From CAYFKJ01 sp964343605 (GTDB lineage: Bacteria > Pseudomonadota > Alphaproteobacteria > UBA2966), in the NCBI GenBank assembly GCA_964343605.1, contig CAYFKJ010000001.1:558001-622000 (forward strand): a DNA stretch of 64,000 bases. The letters are read 5' to 3'. The notes beneath the pieces are model-generated. The model ran no database searches. It saw nothing but the letters and a program-made list of their open reading frames with translations, and was not told where the DNA came from. The position numbers and the translations under genes were made by a program. Positions 49,983 through 58,497 of the stretch are shown piece after piece (within the stretch, counting starts at the first letter, position 1; each line of letters begins with the position of its first letter).

Positions 49983-51707
49983 ATGTCCGACGAGACCAAG
50001 AAATTCCGCAGCGCAGCCTGGTTCGGGCCTGCAGACCGCGACGGATTCATCCACCGCAGCTGGATGCGCAATCAGGGCTTGCCCAGCCATCTCTTCGACG
50101 GCCGCCCGGTGATCGGCATCTGCAATACGTGGTCGGAATTGACGCCCTGCAATGCCCACTTCCGGGATCTCGCGGACCACGTAAAGCGCGGCGTCTACGA
50201 AGCCGGCGGTTTTCCCCTCGAGTTTCCCGTCATGTCGCTGGGCGAAACCCTGATGCGCCCGACCACCATGCTGTTTCGCAATCTGGCCTCGATGGACGTG
50301 GAGGAATCAATCCGCGCCAACCCCATGGATGGCGTGGTTTTGCTGGTCGGCTGCGACAAGACGACGCCAGCCCTGATGATGGGCGCCGCCAGTTGCGACC
50401 TGCCGACCCTGGCCTTGTCCGGCGGCCCGATGCTGAACGGCAAGTACCGGGGCAAGGAAATGGGCTCCGGCACCTCCGTCTGGGAGTATTCCGAGGCGGT
50501 GCGGGCCGGCGAGATGTCGCTGCAGTCATTCATGGACGCCGAAGCCAGCATGTCCCGTTCTGTCGGCCATTGCATGGTCATGGGCACAGCCTCGACGATG
50601 GCGTCGATGGTGGAGGCCATCGGCATGGGCATGCCCATGAACGCTGCCATTCCCGCCGCCGATTCACGGCGCAACGTGCTGGCCCATATGGCCGGCCGTC
50701 GCATCGTCGAAATGGTCAAGGAAGATCTCCGGATGTCGAAGATCCTGACCAAGCAGGCGTTCGAGAACGCCATCACGGTCAACGGCGCCATCGGCGGATC
50801 GACCAACGCCGTCGTGCACCTGCTGGCGCTGGCCGGCCGCATCGGCGTCGATCTCAGCCTCGACGACTGGGACCGGCTGGGGCGCAACATTCCCTGCCTC
50901 GTCAACCTCATGCCGTCGGGCAAGTACCTGATGGAAGACTTCTATTACGCGGGCGGACTGCCCGCTCTGATGAAGTCGCTGGGCGATCGCCTGCATGGCG
51001 ACGCCCTGACCGTCAACGGGCGCACCATGGCCGAGAACATCGCGGACGCCGAGTGCTTCAACGACGACGTCATACGGCCGCTCGAAAATCCGGTGGCGGA
51101 CAACGGCGGTATTGCCGTGCTCCGCGGCAACCTGGCGCCACTGGGCTCGGTGCTCAAACCGTCCGCGGCAACGCCGGAACTGATGAAACACCGTGGCCGG
51201 GCCGTCGTCTTCGAGGACATCGACGACTACAAGGCCCGTATCGATGATCCCGACCTGGATATCGACCCCGAAGACGTCATGGTCCTGAAGAATTGCGGAC
51301 CGCGCGGCTATCCTGGATTTCCCGAAGTCGGCAACATGGCCTTGCCGCCCAAGATCCTGGCCCGCGGCATCACCGACATGGTGCGGATTTCCGACGCCCG
51401 CATGAGCGGCACGGCCTACGGTACCGTGGTCTTGCACACGGCGCCGGAAGCAGCAGCCGGAGGTGTTTTGGCTTTGGTGCGGAGCGGCGATATGATCGAA
51501 CTGGATGTCGCGGAACGCCGTCTGCATCTGGACGTACCGGATGACGAACTGGACCGGCGCCGGTCCGAATGGAGCGCGCCGGACGGCGAACAGGACCGGG
51601 GTTACGTCGGGCTCTATCGCCAGCATGTCACACAGGCCGATCAAGGCGTCGATCTGGATTTCCTGATCGGCGGCAGCGGCGCGCCGGTCCCCCGCGACTC
51701 CCACTAG
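49983..51707 (+). CDS. IlvD/Edd-family dehydratase, arabinonate-dehydratase-like
   Basis: The product has 574 residues from ATG 49983 after AAGGA. Cysteines for the Fe-S cluster are in VIGICNTWSELTPCNAHF (about 45-62) and LLVGCDKTTPALMMGAAS (about 118-135), and NCGPRGYPGFPEVGNM (about 436-451) is the third family motif. ISDARMSGTAYG with GSGTSVWE are also in place. Members dehydrate dihydroxy acids and aldonates such as L-arabinonate, D-xylonate or gluconate. With an SDR, a lactonase and epimerases following, an aldonate substrate is favoured over branched-chain synthesis. Confidence 0.92.
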   Translation: MSDETKKFRSAAWFGPADRDGFIHRSWMRNQGLPSHLFDGRPVIGICNTWSELTPCNAHFRDLADHVKRGVYEAGGFPLEFPVMSLGETLMRPTTMLFRNLASMDVEESIRANPMDGVVLLVGCDKTTPALMMGAASCDLPTLALSGGPMLNGKYRGKEMGSGTSVWEYSEAVRAGEMSLQSFMDAEASMSRSVGHCMVMGTASTMASMVEAIGMGMPMNAAIPAADSRRNVLAHMAGRRIVEMVKEDLRMSKILTKQAFENAITVNGAIGGSTNAVVHLLALAGRIGVDLSLDDWDRLGRNIPCLVNLMPSGKYLMEDFYYAGGLPALMKSLGDRLHGDALTVNGRTMAENIADAECFNDDVIRPLENPVADNGGIAVLRGNLAPLGSVLKPSAATPELMKHRGRAVVFEDIDDYKARIDDPDLDIDPEDVMVLKNCGPRGYPGFPEVGNMALPPKILARGITDMVRISDARMSGTAYGTVVLHTAPEAAAGGVLALVRSGDMIELDVAERRLHLDVPDDELDRRRSEWSAPDGEQDRGYVGLYRQHVTQADQGVDLDFLIGGSGAPVPRDSH

Positions 51708-51733
51708 CGCGATCGAACAGGGGAGATTACCGG

Positions 51734-52501
51734 ATGTCCGCAGAAGCCACCTACCCAAGTTTGAAAGACCGGGTCGTTTTCGTGAGCGGCGGCGGCTCCG
51801 GCATCGGCGCCACAATCGTCGAGCATTTCAGCCGCCAGGGATCGAGAGTGGCCTTCGTCGACATCAACGAGGAAGCCAGCACCGAACTGGTTTCCCGGAT
51901 CGACGATTCTGGATACTTCGCGCCCTACTTCATCCCCTGCGATCTGCGCGACATTCCGGCGCTTCAGGCCGCCATAGCCGAAGCCACCGCCAAGCTCGGC
52001 ACCATCCGCGTACTGGTCAACAACGCCGCCCACGACGACCGCCACCACATGGATGACGTCACGCCCGAATATTGGGACGACCGGATGGCGGTGAACCTCA
52101 AGCACCAGTTCTTCGCCGCCCAGGCCGTGCATAAGGGCATGGCCGAGCTGGGCGGCGGTTCCATCATCAACATGGGATCGGTCTCCTGGATGATGGGTAT
52201 GGGCGGCATGCCGGGCTACACCACGGCCAAGGCTGCGGTACAGGGACTGACGCGCTCCCTCGCCGCCGATCTCGGCCCTGCCAACATCCGGGTCAACACC
52301 GTCGTTCCCGGTCACACTTGGACGCAGCGCCAGATCGATCTCTGGACCACGCCGGAGTTCGCCGAAAAGCTGATGGAGACGCAGTGCCTCAAGCGCAACA
52401 TCGTGCCCGAGGACGTCGCCCGCGTCGTGCTGTTCTTCGCGTCTGACGATTCCGACGCCTGTACTAATCAAACCTACATCGTGGACGGAGGCTTGGTGTA
52501 A
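51734..52501 (+). CDS. Short-chain dehydrogenase, probable sugar dehydrogenase
   Basis: The product has 255 residues from ATG 51734; the frame extends upstream through the dehydratase end, which is rejected. It has VVFVSGGGSGIGATIVEHF (about 14-32), NNAA, catalytic Ser in IINMGSVSWMMGM and Tyr-X3-Lys in PGYTTAKAAVQGLT. CD at about 62 and the C-terminal NQTYIVDGGLV are normal. All catalytic residues are intact, unlike the SDR at 33237. It could oxidise an aldose to its lactone as the first step before the lactonase and dehydratase. It is 26 bases after the dehydratase gene. Confidence 0.93.
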   Translation: MSAEATYPSLKDRVVFVSGGGSGIGATIVEHFSRQGSRVAFVDINEEASTELVSRIDDSGYFAPYFIPCDLRDIPALQAAIAEATAKLGTIRVLVNNAAHDDRHHMDDVTPEYWDDRMAVNLKHQFFAAQAVHKGMAELGGGSIINMGSVSWMMGMGGMPGYTTAKAAVQGLTRSLAADLGPANIRVNTVVPGHTWTQRQIDLWTTPEFAEKLMETQCLKRNIVPEDVARVVLFFASDDSDACTNQTYIVDGGLV

Positions 52502-52505
52502 ACCC

Positions 52506-53375
52506 ATGCAAGCACCGAAATGCATATCGCCGGCCGGCGCCCTGCTGGGCGAAGGGGTGGTCTGGCTGGCCGAGGAACAGGCCGTCTACTGGGTCGACAT
52601 CAAGGGCAGGTTCGTCCACCGCCATCACCCGGTCAGCGGCGAGCAGAAAAGCTGGCCCATGCCCGAGGAAATCGGCTGCCTGGTACCTCGAACCGGCGGG
52701 GGCTTCATCGCGGGGTTTCAAAGCGGACTGGCGGCCATCGACTTGGACACGGGCGCAACGGAGCCGTTCGGATCACCCGAAAGCGGCGTTCCCGGCAACC
52801 GCATTAACGATGGCAAGGCCGACGCGCGGGGGCGGCTGTGGGTCGGCACCATGGACAATGCCGAAGTGGATCCGACGGGGGCGCTCTACCGCTTCGATGC
52901 GGATCGCGGGGAACATCGGCTGGACGACGGCTACGTCATCACCAATGGTCCTGCCTTCAGTCCCGACGGCGAAACGCTCTATCACACCGATACGCTGAAG
53001 AAGACGATCTACGCTTTCGATCTGGCCGACGACGGCAGCCTTTCCAACAAACGCGTCCACATCACGATCGCTGAAGGTGAAGGTTGGCCCGATGGCATGA
53101 CGGTTGATGCGGAGGGTCACCTCTGGGTCGCCCATTTCGGCGGCTGGCGCATAACCCGCTTCACGCCCGACGGCGCAGTCGACACCGTCATCGAAATGCC
53201 GGTGGGGCAGAACACCAACGTCGCGTTCGGCGGACCCGATCTCGACGTTCTCTATATCACCACTGCGGCAAAGCAGCTCGACGAGGCGGAACTCGCCGAG
53301 CAGCCGCTCGCCGGCGCTTTGTTCGAATGTCCGGTAGGCGTCCGGGGTCTGCCCGCAGGCCGCTACGCCGGATAG
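52506..53375 (+). CDS. SMP-30/gluconolactonase-family lactonase
   Basis: The product has 289 residues. The six-bladed propeller family (SMP-30/LRE) is marked by GALLGEGVVWLAEEQAVYWVD (metal Glu near 18), NRINDGKADARGRLWVGTMD (metal Asn and catalytic area, about 99-118), ITNGPAFSPDGETLYHTDT (about 145) and GWPDGMTVDAEGHLWVAHFGG (Asp near 200). These place the Ca/Zn ligands. The enzyme opens an aldono-lactone to the aldonate, feeding the dehydratase. Its start is 5 bases after the SDR stop, so it is in the same operon. Confidence 0.92.
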   Translation: MQAPKCISPAGALLGEGVVWLAEEQAVYWVDIKGRFVHRHHPVSGEQKSWPMPEEIGCLVPRTGGGFIAGFQSGLAAIDLDTGATEPFGSPESGVPGNRINDGKADARGRLWVGTMDNAEVDPTGALYRFDADRGEHRLDDGYVITNGPAFSPDGETLYHTDTLKKTIYAFDLADDGSLSNKRVHITIAEGEGWPDGMTVDAEGHLWVAHFGGWRITRFTPDGAVDTVIEMPVGQNTNVAFGGPDLDVLYITTAAKQLDEAELAEQPLAGALFECPVGVRGLPAGRYAG

Positions 53376-53404
53376 CAACTCATTCAACACCAAGGGGATA
53401 AGAC

Positions 53405-54259
53405 ATGATTTTCGGCATGAACATGCTGCTGTGGACGACGGAAGTGACACCTCAGCACTTCGACATTCTGCGGCTCTGCAAGGACATCGGTTACGATAGC
53501 GTGGAAATTCCGATCTATGACGCCGGCAATGCCGAATCTTTCGTCGCGCTCGGAAAGTTCCTGGACGAGCTGGGCTTGAATCGCACCGCCCTGAACGCCC
53601 GCGGTCCTGAAGACAATCCCATCAGTGAGGACCCGGCCTTGAGGGCTGCCGCCATCAGGGAAACGAAAAAGGCGATCGACTGCACCGTCGCCCTGGAAAC
53701 CGACATTCTCGTCGGCCCCATCCATTCCACCTTCGGCGTCTTTACGGGTGCTGCGCCGACAGAACAGGAATGGGCTTGGGGCGTGGAACACATGCAGCAG
53801 GCCGCTGAATACGCCAAATCCCAGGGCGTCGAACTGTCGCTCGAATTCCTCAACCGCTTTGAGTGCTACTTCCTCAACACCACCGCCGACACCGCGCGTT
53901 TTATCGACGACGTCGGAGCCGACAATGTCGGTATTCTCTACGACACCCACCACGCCAACATCGAGGAAAAGAACGTCGGCCAGGCGATCCGCGAGCACGG
54001 CCATCTGATCAACCACGTTCATATATCGGAGAACGACCGCAGCACGCCGGGCCAGGGTCAGGTTCACTGGCAGGAGACCTACGATGCGCTGCGCGACATC
54101 GGCTATGACAAGCGCCTCGTCGTCGAAGCCTTCGGCACCTCGATCCCCGACCTCATTCCCATCGTCAAAGTCTGGCGCAAGATGTTCGACACCGAGGAGG
54201 GCCTGGCCCGCGACGCACTGGCCTTCATGCAGAAGGAATGGGCGAAGAGGTCGGGGTGA
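53405..54259 (+). CDS. Xylose-isomerase-like TIM-barrel sugar epimerase/isomerase 2
   Basis: The product has 284 residues. It resembles tagatose/psicose 3-epimerase-type proteins: GMNMLLWTTEVTPQHFDILRLCKDIGYDSVEIP (about 4-36), the metal Glu in ELSLEFLNRFECYF (about 147), Asp in VGILYDTHHANIEEKN (about 181), His in NHVHISENDRSTPGQG (about 207) and Glu in LVVEAFG (about 241). It is 29 bases after the lactonase and closes the plus-strand operon. The sugar is unknown. It is not closely like the first TIM-barrel isomerase, so the two are separate steps. Confidence 0.9.
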   Translation: MIFGMNMLLWTTEVTPQHFDILRLCKDIGYDSVEIPIYDAGNAESFVALGKFLDELGLNRTALNARGPEDNPISEDPALRAAAIRETKKAIDCTVALETDILVGPIHSTFGVFTGAAPTEQEWAWGVEHMQQAAEYAKSQGVELSLEFLNRFECYFLNTTADTARFIDDVGADNVGILYDTHHANIEEKNVGQAIREHGHLINHVHISENDRSTPGQGQVHWQETYDALRDIGYDKRLVVEAFGTSIPDLIPIVKVWRKMFDTEEGLARDALAFMQKEWAKRSG

Positions 54260-54295
54260 ATATTTCCGGCGCGGTCGCGAAAATTAGAACGCTCT

Positions 54296-54381
54296 GGCAT
54301 GGACTCCCGCCTTCGCGGGAGTGACGAAGGTGGCTGCGATCAATCTAGGCCGTCATTCCCGCGAAAGCGGGAATCCAAGCC
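54296..54381. repeat. Composite palindromic repeat pair, REPIN-like (copy 3)
   Basis: Unit A' (54296-54326) reads GGCATGGACTCCCGC...GCGGGAGTGACG with stem ACTCCCGC/GCGGGAGT. Unit A (54351-54381) reads CGTCATTCCCGC...GCGGGAATCCAAGCC with stem ATTCCCGC/GCGGGAAT and loop GAAA. Here the units point outward, the reverse of copies 1 and 2. The element lies between the convergent epimerase and sulfotransferase genes and may stop both transcripts. Confidence 0.8.
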
Positions 54382-54437
54382 GTTATGGCTGTATGAGGCG
54401 CTGGTCCAGGCAGCCGGTACCAAAATTTGGATTTTTT

Positions 54438-55265
54438 CTACGGCAGATACCCGAACTTCCCCATGGCGTCGCCGTGGGCGGCGACGATTTTGTCGACCTG
54501 GGCGGTGGACAGCACCTCGCGCCAGGCGCCTGCCCGGCCCTGGCGGAAGAACGGCCGATCCTTGGATGATGCTTCGCCGAAGCCGTCCTTCTGCTCCATC
54601 GCACTGAGGGTATCGAAGGAAGAAAAACCGACTGCTGTCCTCACCCTTGCCATATCCGGCTGACCGCCTTCCAGAAAGCCCGCCAGCCGGCCGAACCAAA
54701 GATCGGGATCTTCCAGCAGATCCTCATAGCGCATGGCGATGAAGCCGGGGTGGTTCCAGGTCATCCAGCTGAACACATGCTCCGACCAGGTGCCAATGTG
54801 ATCGTGCACCAGCGTTTTGGTCGGGTTGGCGCCGAAATCCTTGGACGCCATGGCATCAATGGTCCGATCGAGACCCCAATTCCAGAACTTGGCCAGCGAG
54901 ATGCAGATATCCAGCGGATTTCGCGCCACATAGAGCGCGCCGGCAGTCAGCTTTGCGTCGATCAGATCATGGCCCAGGTACTTGATACGCGGCACATGCG
55001 TCTTGACCAGAACGGAGCCGTCCATTGAACCCGCGAGGTCGCGTTGCACCCTGCCGCGCAGAGCGATGACCTCGGCCGGCTTGAGATTGCTTGGCTTCTT
55101 CTTGGTGTGGGGCTCGTACCACCTGACCGTCGCGTCGCGGTAGTTGTGATGGAGGTTGTTGAGATCCTGCGGTTCGGTCGTGCGCAACAGATAATTGTGA
55201 AGAAAGATCCGGACCCAGGTGTTGCCGGATTTGGGGTACGAAGCGATCCAAAGAATGTCAGTCAC
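54438..55265 (-). CDS. PAPS-dependent sulfotransferase
   Basis: The product has 275 residues when started at GTG 55265 (MTDILWIASYPKSGNTW), which puts the 5'-phosphosulfate loop SYPKSGNTWVR at about 9-19, as usual; ATG 55322 would add a Cys-rich tail. The 3'-phosphate site is in LYVARNPLDICISLAKFWN (about 115-133) and the C-terminal RQGRAGAWREVLS matches the glycine-rich end. The enzyme transfers sulfate from PAPS to an acceptor such as a glycan, steroid or lipid. It is alone between the sugar regulon and the repeat, so the acceptor is unclear. Confidence 0.88.
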   Translation of the reverse strand: MTDILWIASYPKSGNTWVRIFLHNYLLRTTEPQDLNNLHHNYRDATVRWYEPHTKKKPSNLKPAEVIALRGRVQRDLAGSMDGSVLVKTHVPRIKYLGHDLIDAKLTAGALYVARNPLDICISLAKFWNWGLDRTIDAMASKDFGANPTKTLVHDHIGTWSEHVFSWMTWNHPGFIAMRYEDLLEDPDLWFGRLAGFLEGGQPDMARVRTAVGFSSFDTLSAMEQKDGFGEASSKDRPFFRQGRAGAWREVLSTAQVDKIVAAHGDAMGKFGYLP

Positions 55266-55355
55266 GTGCGAACAAGGCTCCCGAATTTCCGCCCCGTTCG
55301 GGGGCGCGGCTATGCATAGCAAATTACGCCGCGCACAACACGCGATTTCAGCTTG

Positions 55356-56261
55356 TCAGAGATCGACCGGCGAAAACCGTACCGTCGCCTTGAGCGTTTC
55401 CCCCGGGGGAAGCACGCGCATACCCGTGTCGACCTCGCCCTGGGCAGCCCGGTTGAAGGCGTCGGTGTCGTGGCTGACCGGTTCGACGCAGAGGAGATCC
55501 TCGCACGGCGGCGTGAAGATCACCAGCTTGCCCAGTTCCTCGGTCGCCGTCATCGTCAGCCGTTGCCCCCGTTCCGGCCAGATTACGGAAGCCCGCCCCC
55601 GCCAGCCGACAAAGCCGTTGTCCAGAGGCACGGCATCGGCCTTGATGCCGAGGTTAGGATCTTCGCCGGGTGAAGGCGTCTCCAACGTGACAGGCATGAC
55701 CTCGTCATTAACCCGCCAGATAGCGGAAACGGCCGCTTCGATGTTGGTTTCCGGCGTGCGCGGGAAATAGGGGTGAAGGCCGATGCCCGCCGGCATCAGG
55801 GAATCGCTCAAGTTCGTCAGGTCCAGTTCGACGGTCAGCTCATCCTCCGACAAGGCGAACCGTTGGCGCGCTTCGTAACTCCAGGGCCAGTCGCCGGCAT
55901 CGTGTCGGAACATCAATTCGGCTTGCATTTCACCGGCGCTCTCCACTGCCCAGGGTGCCTGCCAGCCATGGCCGTGGATGGAATGAGGATGGTCCCCGAA
56001 ATTCAGGGGCAGGGCGACCTCCCGGCCATCAAAGCTAAAACGGCCATTGCGGATACGGTTGGAATACGGCACCAACGGAAAGCAGGCGGCACCCAGGACA
56101 TTTTCGTCTCCGGTGTCGGTGTCGGATATGGGGCGCAGCCAGTGGGTGGTACGGCCTTCGTCCTGTCGCCAATATGCGCCAAGTGAGCCGCCGATGCCGG
56201 GCAGGACCAGAGCGCGGCTCCGTCCCGCCGACAAAACGACTTGCTGGCCGTCCGTTCTCAT
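55356..56261 (-). CDS. Aldose 1-epimerase family protein
   Basis: The product has 301 residues. The mutarotase fold has PGIGGSLGAYW at the start, FPLVPYSNRIRNGRFSFDG (about 61-79), DHPHSIHGHGWQAPW with the first His (about 90-104), the second His in IGLHPYFPRT (about 160-169) and the catalytic Glu in LCVEPVSHDTDAFN (about 260-273). It interconverts alpha and beta anomers of a free aldose. The start overlaps the upstream GntR stop by 4 bases. It fits import of a sugar followed by oxidation at C1. Confidence 0.92.
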   Translation of the reverse strand: MRTDGQQVVLSAGRSRALVLPGIGGSLGAYWRQDEGRTTHWLRPISDTDTGDENVLGAACFPLVPYSNRIRNGRFSFDGREVALPLNFGDHPHSIHGHGWQAPWAVESAGEMQAELMFRHDAGDWPWSYEARQRFALSEDELTVELDLTNLSDSLMPAGIGLHPYFPRTPETNIEAAVSAIWRVNDEVMPVTLETPSPGEDPNLGIKADAVPLDNGFVGWRGRASVIWPERGQRLTMTATEELGKLVIFTPPCEDLLCVEPVSHDTDAFNRAAQGEVDTGMRVLPPGETLKATVRFSPVDL

Positions 56262-57049
56262 CCTCCGACGGGCCGGCGCGGCCAGTCGTCCCGGCGGCCG
56301 ATCTCGTCGCGGGCCCGGCCGATGACGTGGCGCATGGCGCGTTCGGCACCACGCCGGTCGTGCGCCCGGATGCGGTCGACAACGTCCATGTGGGCTTCAA
56401 GACCTTCCTTCGGTCCGACCAGGGTTTCCTTCTGCAGGGCAAAGCTTAGGCTCAGGACCGTACCGATGATTCCGTTCAGGCGCCTGAGAAGCTGGTTGTG
56501 GCTGGCGGCCAGAACGCTGAGGTGAAAGGCCACATCGCCTTCGTAATAGACTTCCAGATCGTCGAGACCGGCGGCCATCAGGTTGCTGGCCCGCTCCATG
56601 TTTTCGATGTCTTCTTCCGTTGCGCGGGTGGCCGCCAGGCGGGCGGCGACGGGTTCGATCACCTCGCGCAGTTCAATTAAATCGCCCGCCAATTTTTCGC
56701 TGATGGTATCCGGCGAATGCCACGACAATACGTCGGCGTCAAGAAGATCCCAGTCATTGCGCGGCCGCACGCGCGTCCCGGCGCGCTGGCGGGCCTCGAT
56801 CAGACCCTTGGTCGTCAGCACTTTCATGGCCTCGCGGATGGCCGTGCGGCTGGCGTTGAACTGAACGGTCAGATCCGGATCGGTTGGCAGGCGGTCCCCT
56901 GGTTGAAACACGCCCGAGACGATCGCCGCGCCGATGCCGTGGACGATGCGGGCATGAACGCCCGTGCCCTGAAACGCGTCGAAACGGGCCGACAAAAGGA
57001 ATCGATGGAGGGGTGTAACGTCCGGCGTTAGTCCACTTTGCTTTTCCAT
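56258..57049 (-). CDS. FadR-type GntR transcriptional regulator (sugar-acid regulator 2)
   Basis: The product has 263 residues from ATG 57049; TTG 57070 and GTG 57067 are other in-frame starts. The winged helix covers VHARIVHGIGAAIVSGVFQPGDRLPTDPDL and FNASRTAIREAMKVLTTKGLIEARQRAGTRVRPR (about 30-95). The FCD domain follows with EVIEPVAARLAATRATEEDI and FHLSVLAASHNQLLRRLNG. It is a paralog of the regulator at 46407. It sits inside the ABC transporter transcript, between a small membrane protein and the epimerase gene, so it is probably induced with the transporter genes. Confidence 0.93.
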   Translation of the reverse strand: MEKQSGLTPDVTPLHRFLLSARFDAFQGTGVHARIVHGIGAAIVSGVFQPGDRLPTDPDLTVQFNASRTAIREAMKVLTTKGLIEARQRAGTRVRPRNDWDLLDADVLSWHSPDTISEKLAGDLIELREVIEPVAARLAATRATEEDIENMERASNLMAAGLDDLEVYYEGDVAFHLSVLAASHNQLLRRLNGIIGTVLSLSFALQKETLVGPKEGLEAHMDVVDRIRAHDRRGAERAMRHVIGRARDEIGRRDDWPRRPVGG

Positions 57050-57076
57050 GGCCACGCTCGCCTTCACCAAATTCCG

Positions 57077-57397
57077 TCAGGAGCCCAGATAGATGCCGTA
57101 AAGGTGGGCCGAACCCAGGGCCAATACCACCACCACGGCAAATATCGTGAGAACGATCAATCCGGCTTTGACCACCGATCGCAGCGGCTTGCCGGGCTGG
57201 CAAAGCGGAACGAGGTTGAAGGCGAGGCCTCCGACCACGACCAGCACGCAGCCGACCGAAAATCCGATTTTGAAAAACGGCTGGAAGATCAAGACCATAG
57301 CTAAGATACAGAGGCCGATGATGCCGCGTTCGATACGGCGCGCGAGCTGGGGGCTCATGCCGCCGTCAGCGGTTAGATTCTGTGCTTGCTGGCTCAT
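57077..57397 (-). CDS. Small membrane protein associated with the ABC importer
   Basis: The product has 106 residues. A cytoplasmic N-terminus (MSQQAQNLTADGGMSPQLARRIERG) is followed by three hydrophobic segments: IIGLCILAMVLIFQPFFKIGF (about 26-46), VGCVLVVVGGLAFNLVPL and AGLIVLTIFAVVVVLALGSA (about 80-99). No recognised family. Its start overlaps the ATPase stop by 4 bases and the regulator gene follows, so it belongs to the transport operon. Small membrane proteins also accompany the two-ATPase glycerol importer of rhizobia, so it may help assemble the transporter. Confidence 0.8.
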   Translation of the reverse strand: MSQQAQNLTADGGMSPQLARRIERGIIGLCILAMVLIFQPFFKIGFSVGCVLVVVGGLAFNLVPLCQPGKPLRSVVKAGLIVLTIFAVVVVLALGSAHLYGIYLGS

Positions 57398-58488
57398 GAG
57401 AATACCCTCGCGCCGTCGCTGCCGAACACGTGCGCCTGGTCGGGACGGCAGCGCATGTGAACGCGTTCGCCCGGATTGAAGCGCATATCCCGATCAACCA
57501 CTACGCGCACGTCGTGGCCGGATTCCATCATGTGAATGAGCGTTTCGGCGCCCATGGGCTCGATCAGGTCGACTTCCGCCGAAAACGTATCTTCACCACC
57601 TTCGGAAACGACCTCATAGGCGCGCGGCCGGATGCCCAGCGTGACGCTGCTGCCCGGCGCCAGATTGCCGACCGCCGGATCCGCCGCCATCGTGACTTCC
57701 TGGTCGGCCACCTGGAAACGGCCCTTGCCGCCCTCCGACTGGTAATCGAGCAGGACGGCATCCAACAGGTTCATGGCCGGCGTGCCGATGAAGCCGGCGA
57801 CGAACAGGTTCTTCGGTTTGGCGAAGATGTCGTGGGGCGTGGCGATCTGCTCGATCACCCCGTCGCGCATCACCGCGATGCGGTCAGCCATCGTCAAGGC
57901 TTCGAGCTGATCGTGGGTGACGATCACGGTCGCCTTGGAAAGGCCCTCGAGGATCTCCTTGATCTGTCCGCGCATGGCCTGGCGCAACTCAACGTCGAGG
58001 CGGCTCAGGGGTTCGTCGAAGAGGAAACAGTTGGGATCGCGCACGATTGCGCGGGCCACGGCAACGCGCTGCTTTTCGCCTTCCGCCAGATATCCCGGGC
58101 GGCGCTGAAGCACGTCCGTGAGCTCCAGTTTTCCGGCGACCTCGGTTACCCGCGATTCGATTTCAGAGGCCGTCATGTCCTCGGCGTGGAGCGGAAAGGC
58201 CAGGTTTTCCGCCACCGTCAAACTGGGGTAGAGCGCGTAGAACTGGAAAACCATGGAAATGTCGCGCTCAGACGGCGAGATTTCGTTGACACGCCGCCCA
58301 CCGATACGAACCTCGCCTTCGGTGGTGGTTTCCAGGCCGGCGATCATGCGCAACGTCGTGGTTTTGCCGCAGCCCGAAGGGCCCAGGAGGCAGAGCACCT
58401 CGCCCGCCGCGATATCGAGATCGACGCCGCTGACGGCCAGCATGTCGCCGAAACGTTTGGTCAGGTTAATGGTTTCGATAGTCGACAT
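57394..58488 (-). CDS. Sugar ABC importer ATP-binding subunit 1 (MalK/UgpC-like)
   Basis: The product has 364 residues. It has Walker A GPSGCGKTTT (about 34-43), Q-loop VFQFYALYPSLTV, the signature region YLAEGEKQRVAVARAIV and Walker B CFLFDEPLSRLD. The signature here is AEGEKQR, not LSGGQQQR as in most relatives, an unusual change. A C-terminal regulatory OB-fold domain (about 250-364) fits the MalK family. It drives import with the permeases at 58498 and 59394 in one transcript and overlaps the small membrane protein gene. Confidence 0.9.
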   Translation of the reverse strand: MSTIETINLTKRFGDMLAVSGVDLDIAAGEVLCLLGPSGCGKTTTLRMIAGLETTTEGEVRIGGRRVNEISPSERDISMVFQFYALYPSLTVAENLAFPLHAEDMTASEIESRVTEVAGKLELTDVLQRRPGYLAEGEKQRVAVARAIVRDPNCFLFDEPLSRLDVELRQAMRGQIKEILEGLSKATVIVTHDQLEALTMADRIAVMRDGVIEQIATPHDIFAKPKNLFVAGFIGTPAMNLLDAVLLDYQSEGGKGRFQVADQEVTMAADPAVGNLAPGSSVTLGIRPRAYEVVSEGGEDTFSAEVDLIEPMGAETLIHMMESGHDVRVVVDRDMRFNPGERVHMRCRPDQAHVFGSDGARVFS

Positions 58489-58497
58489 CGGACGCCC

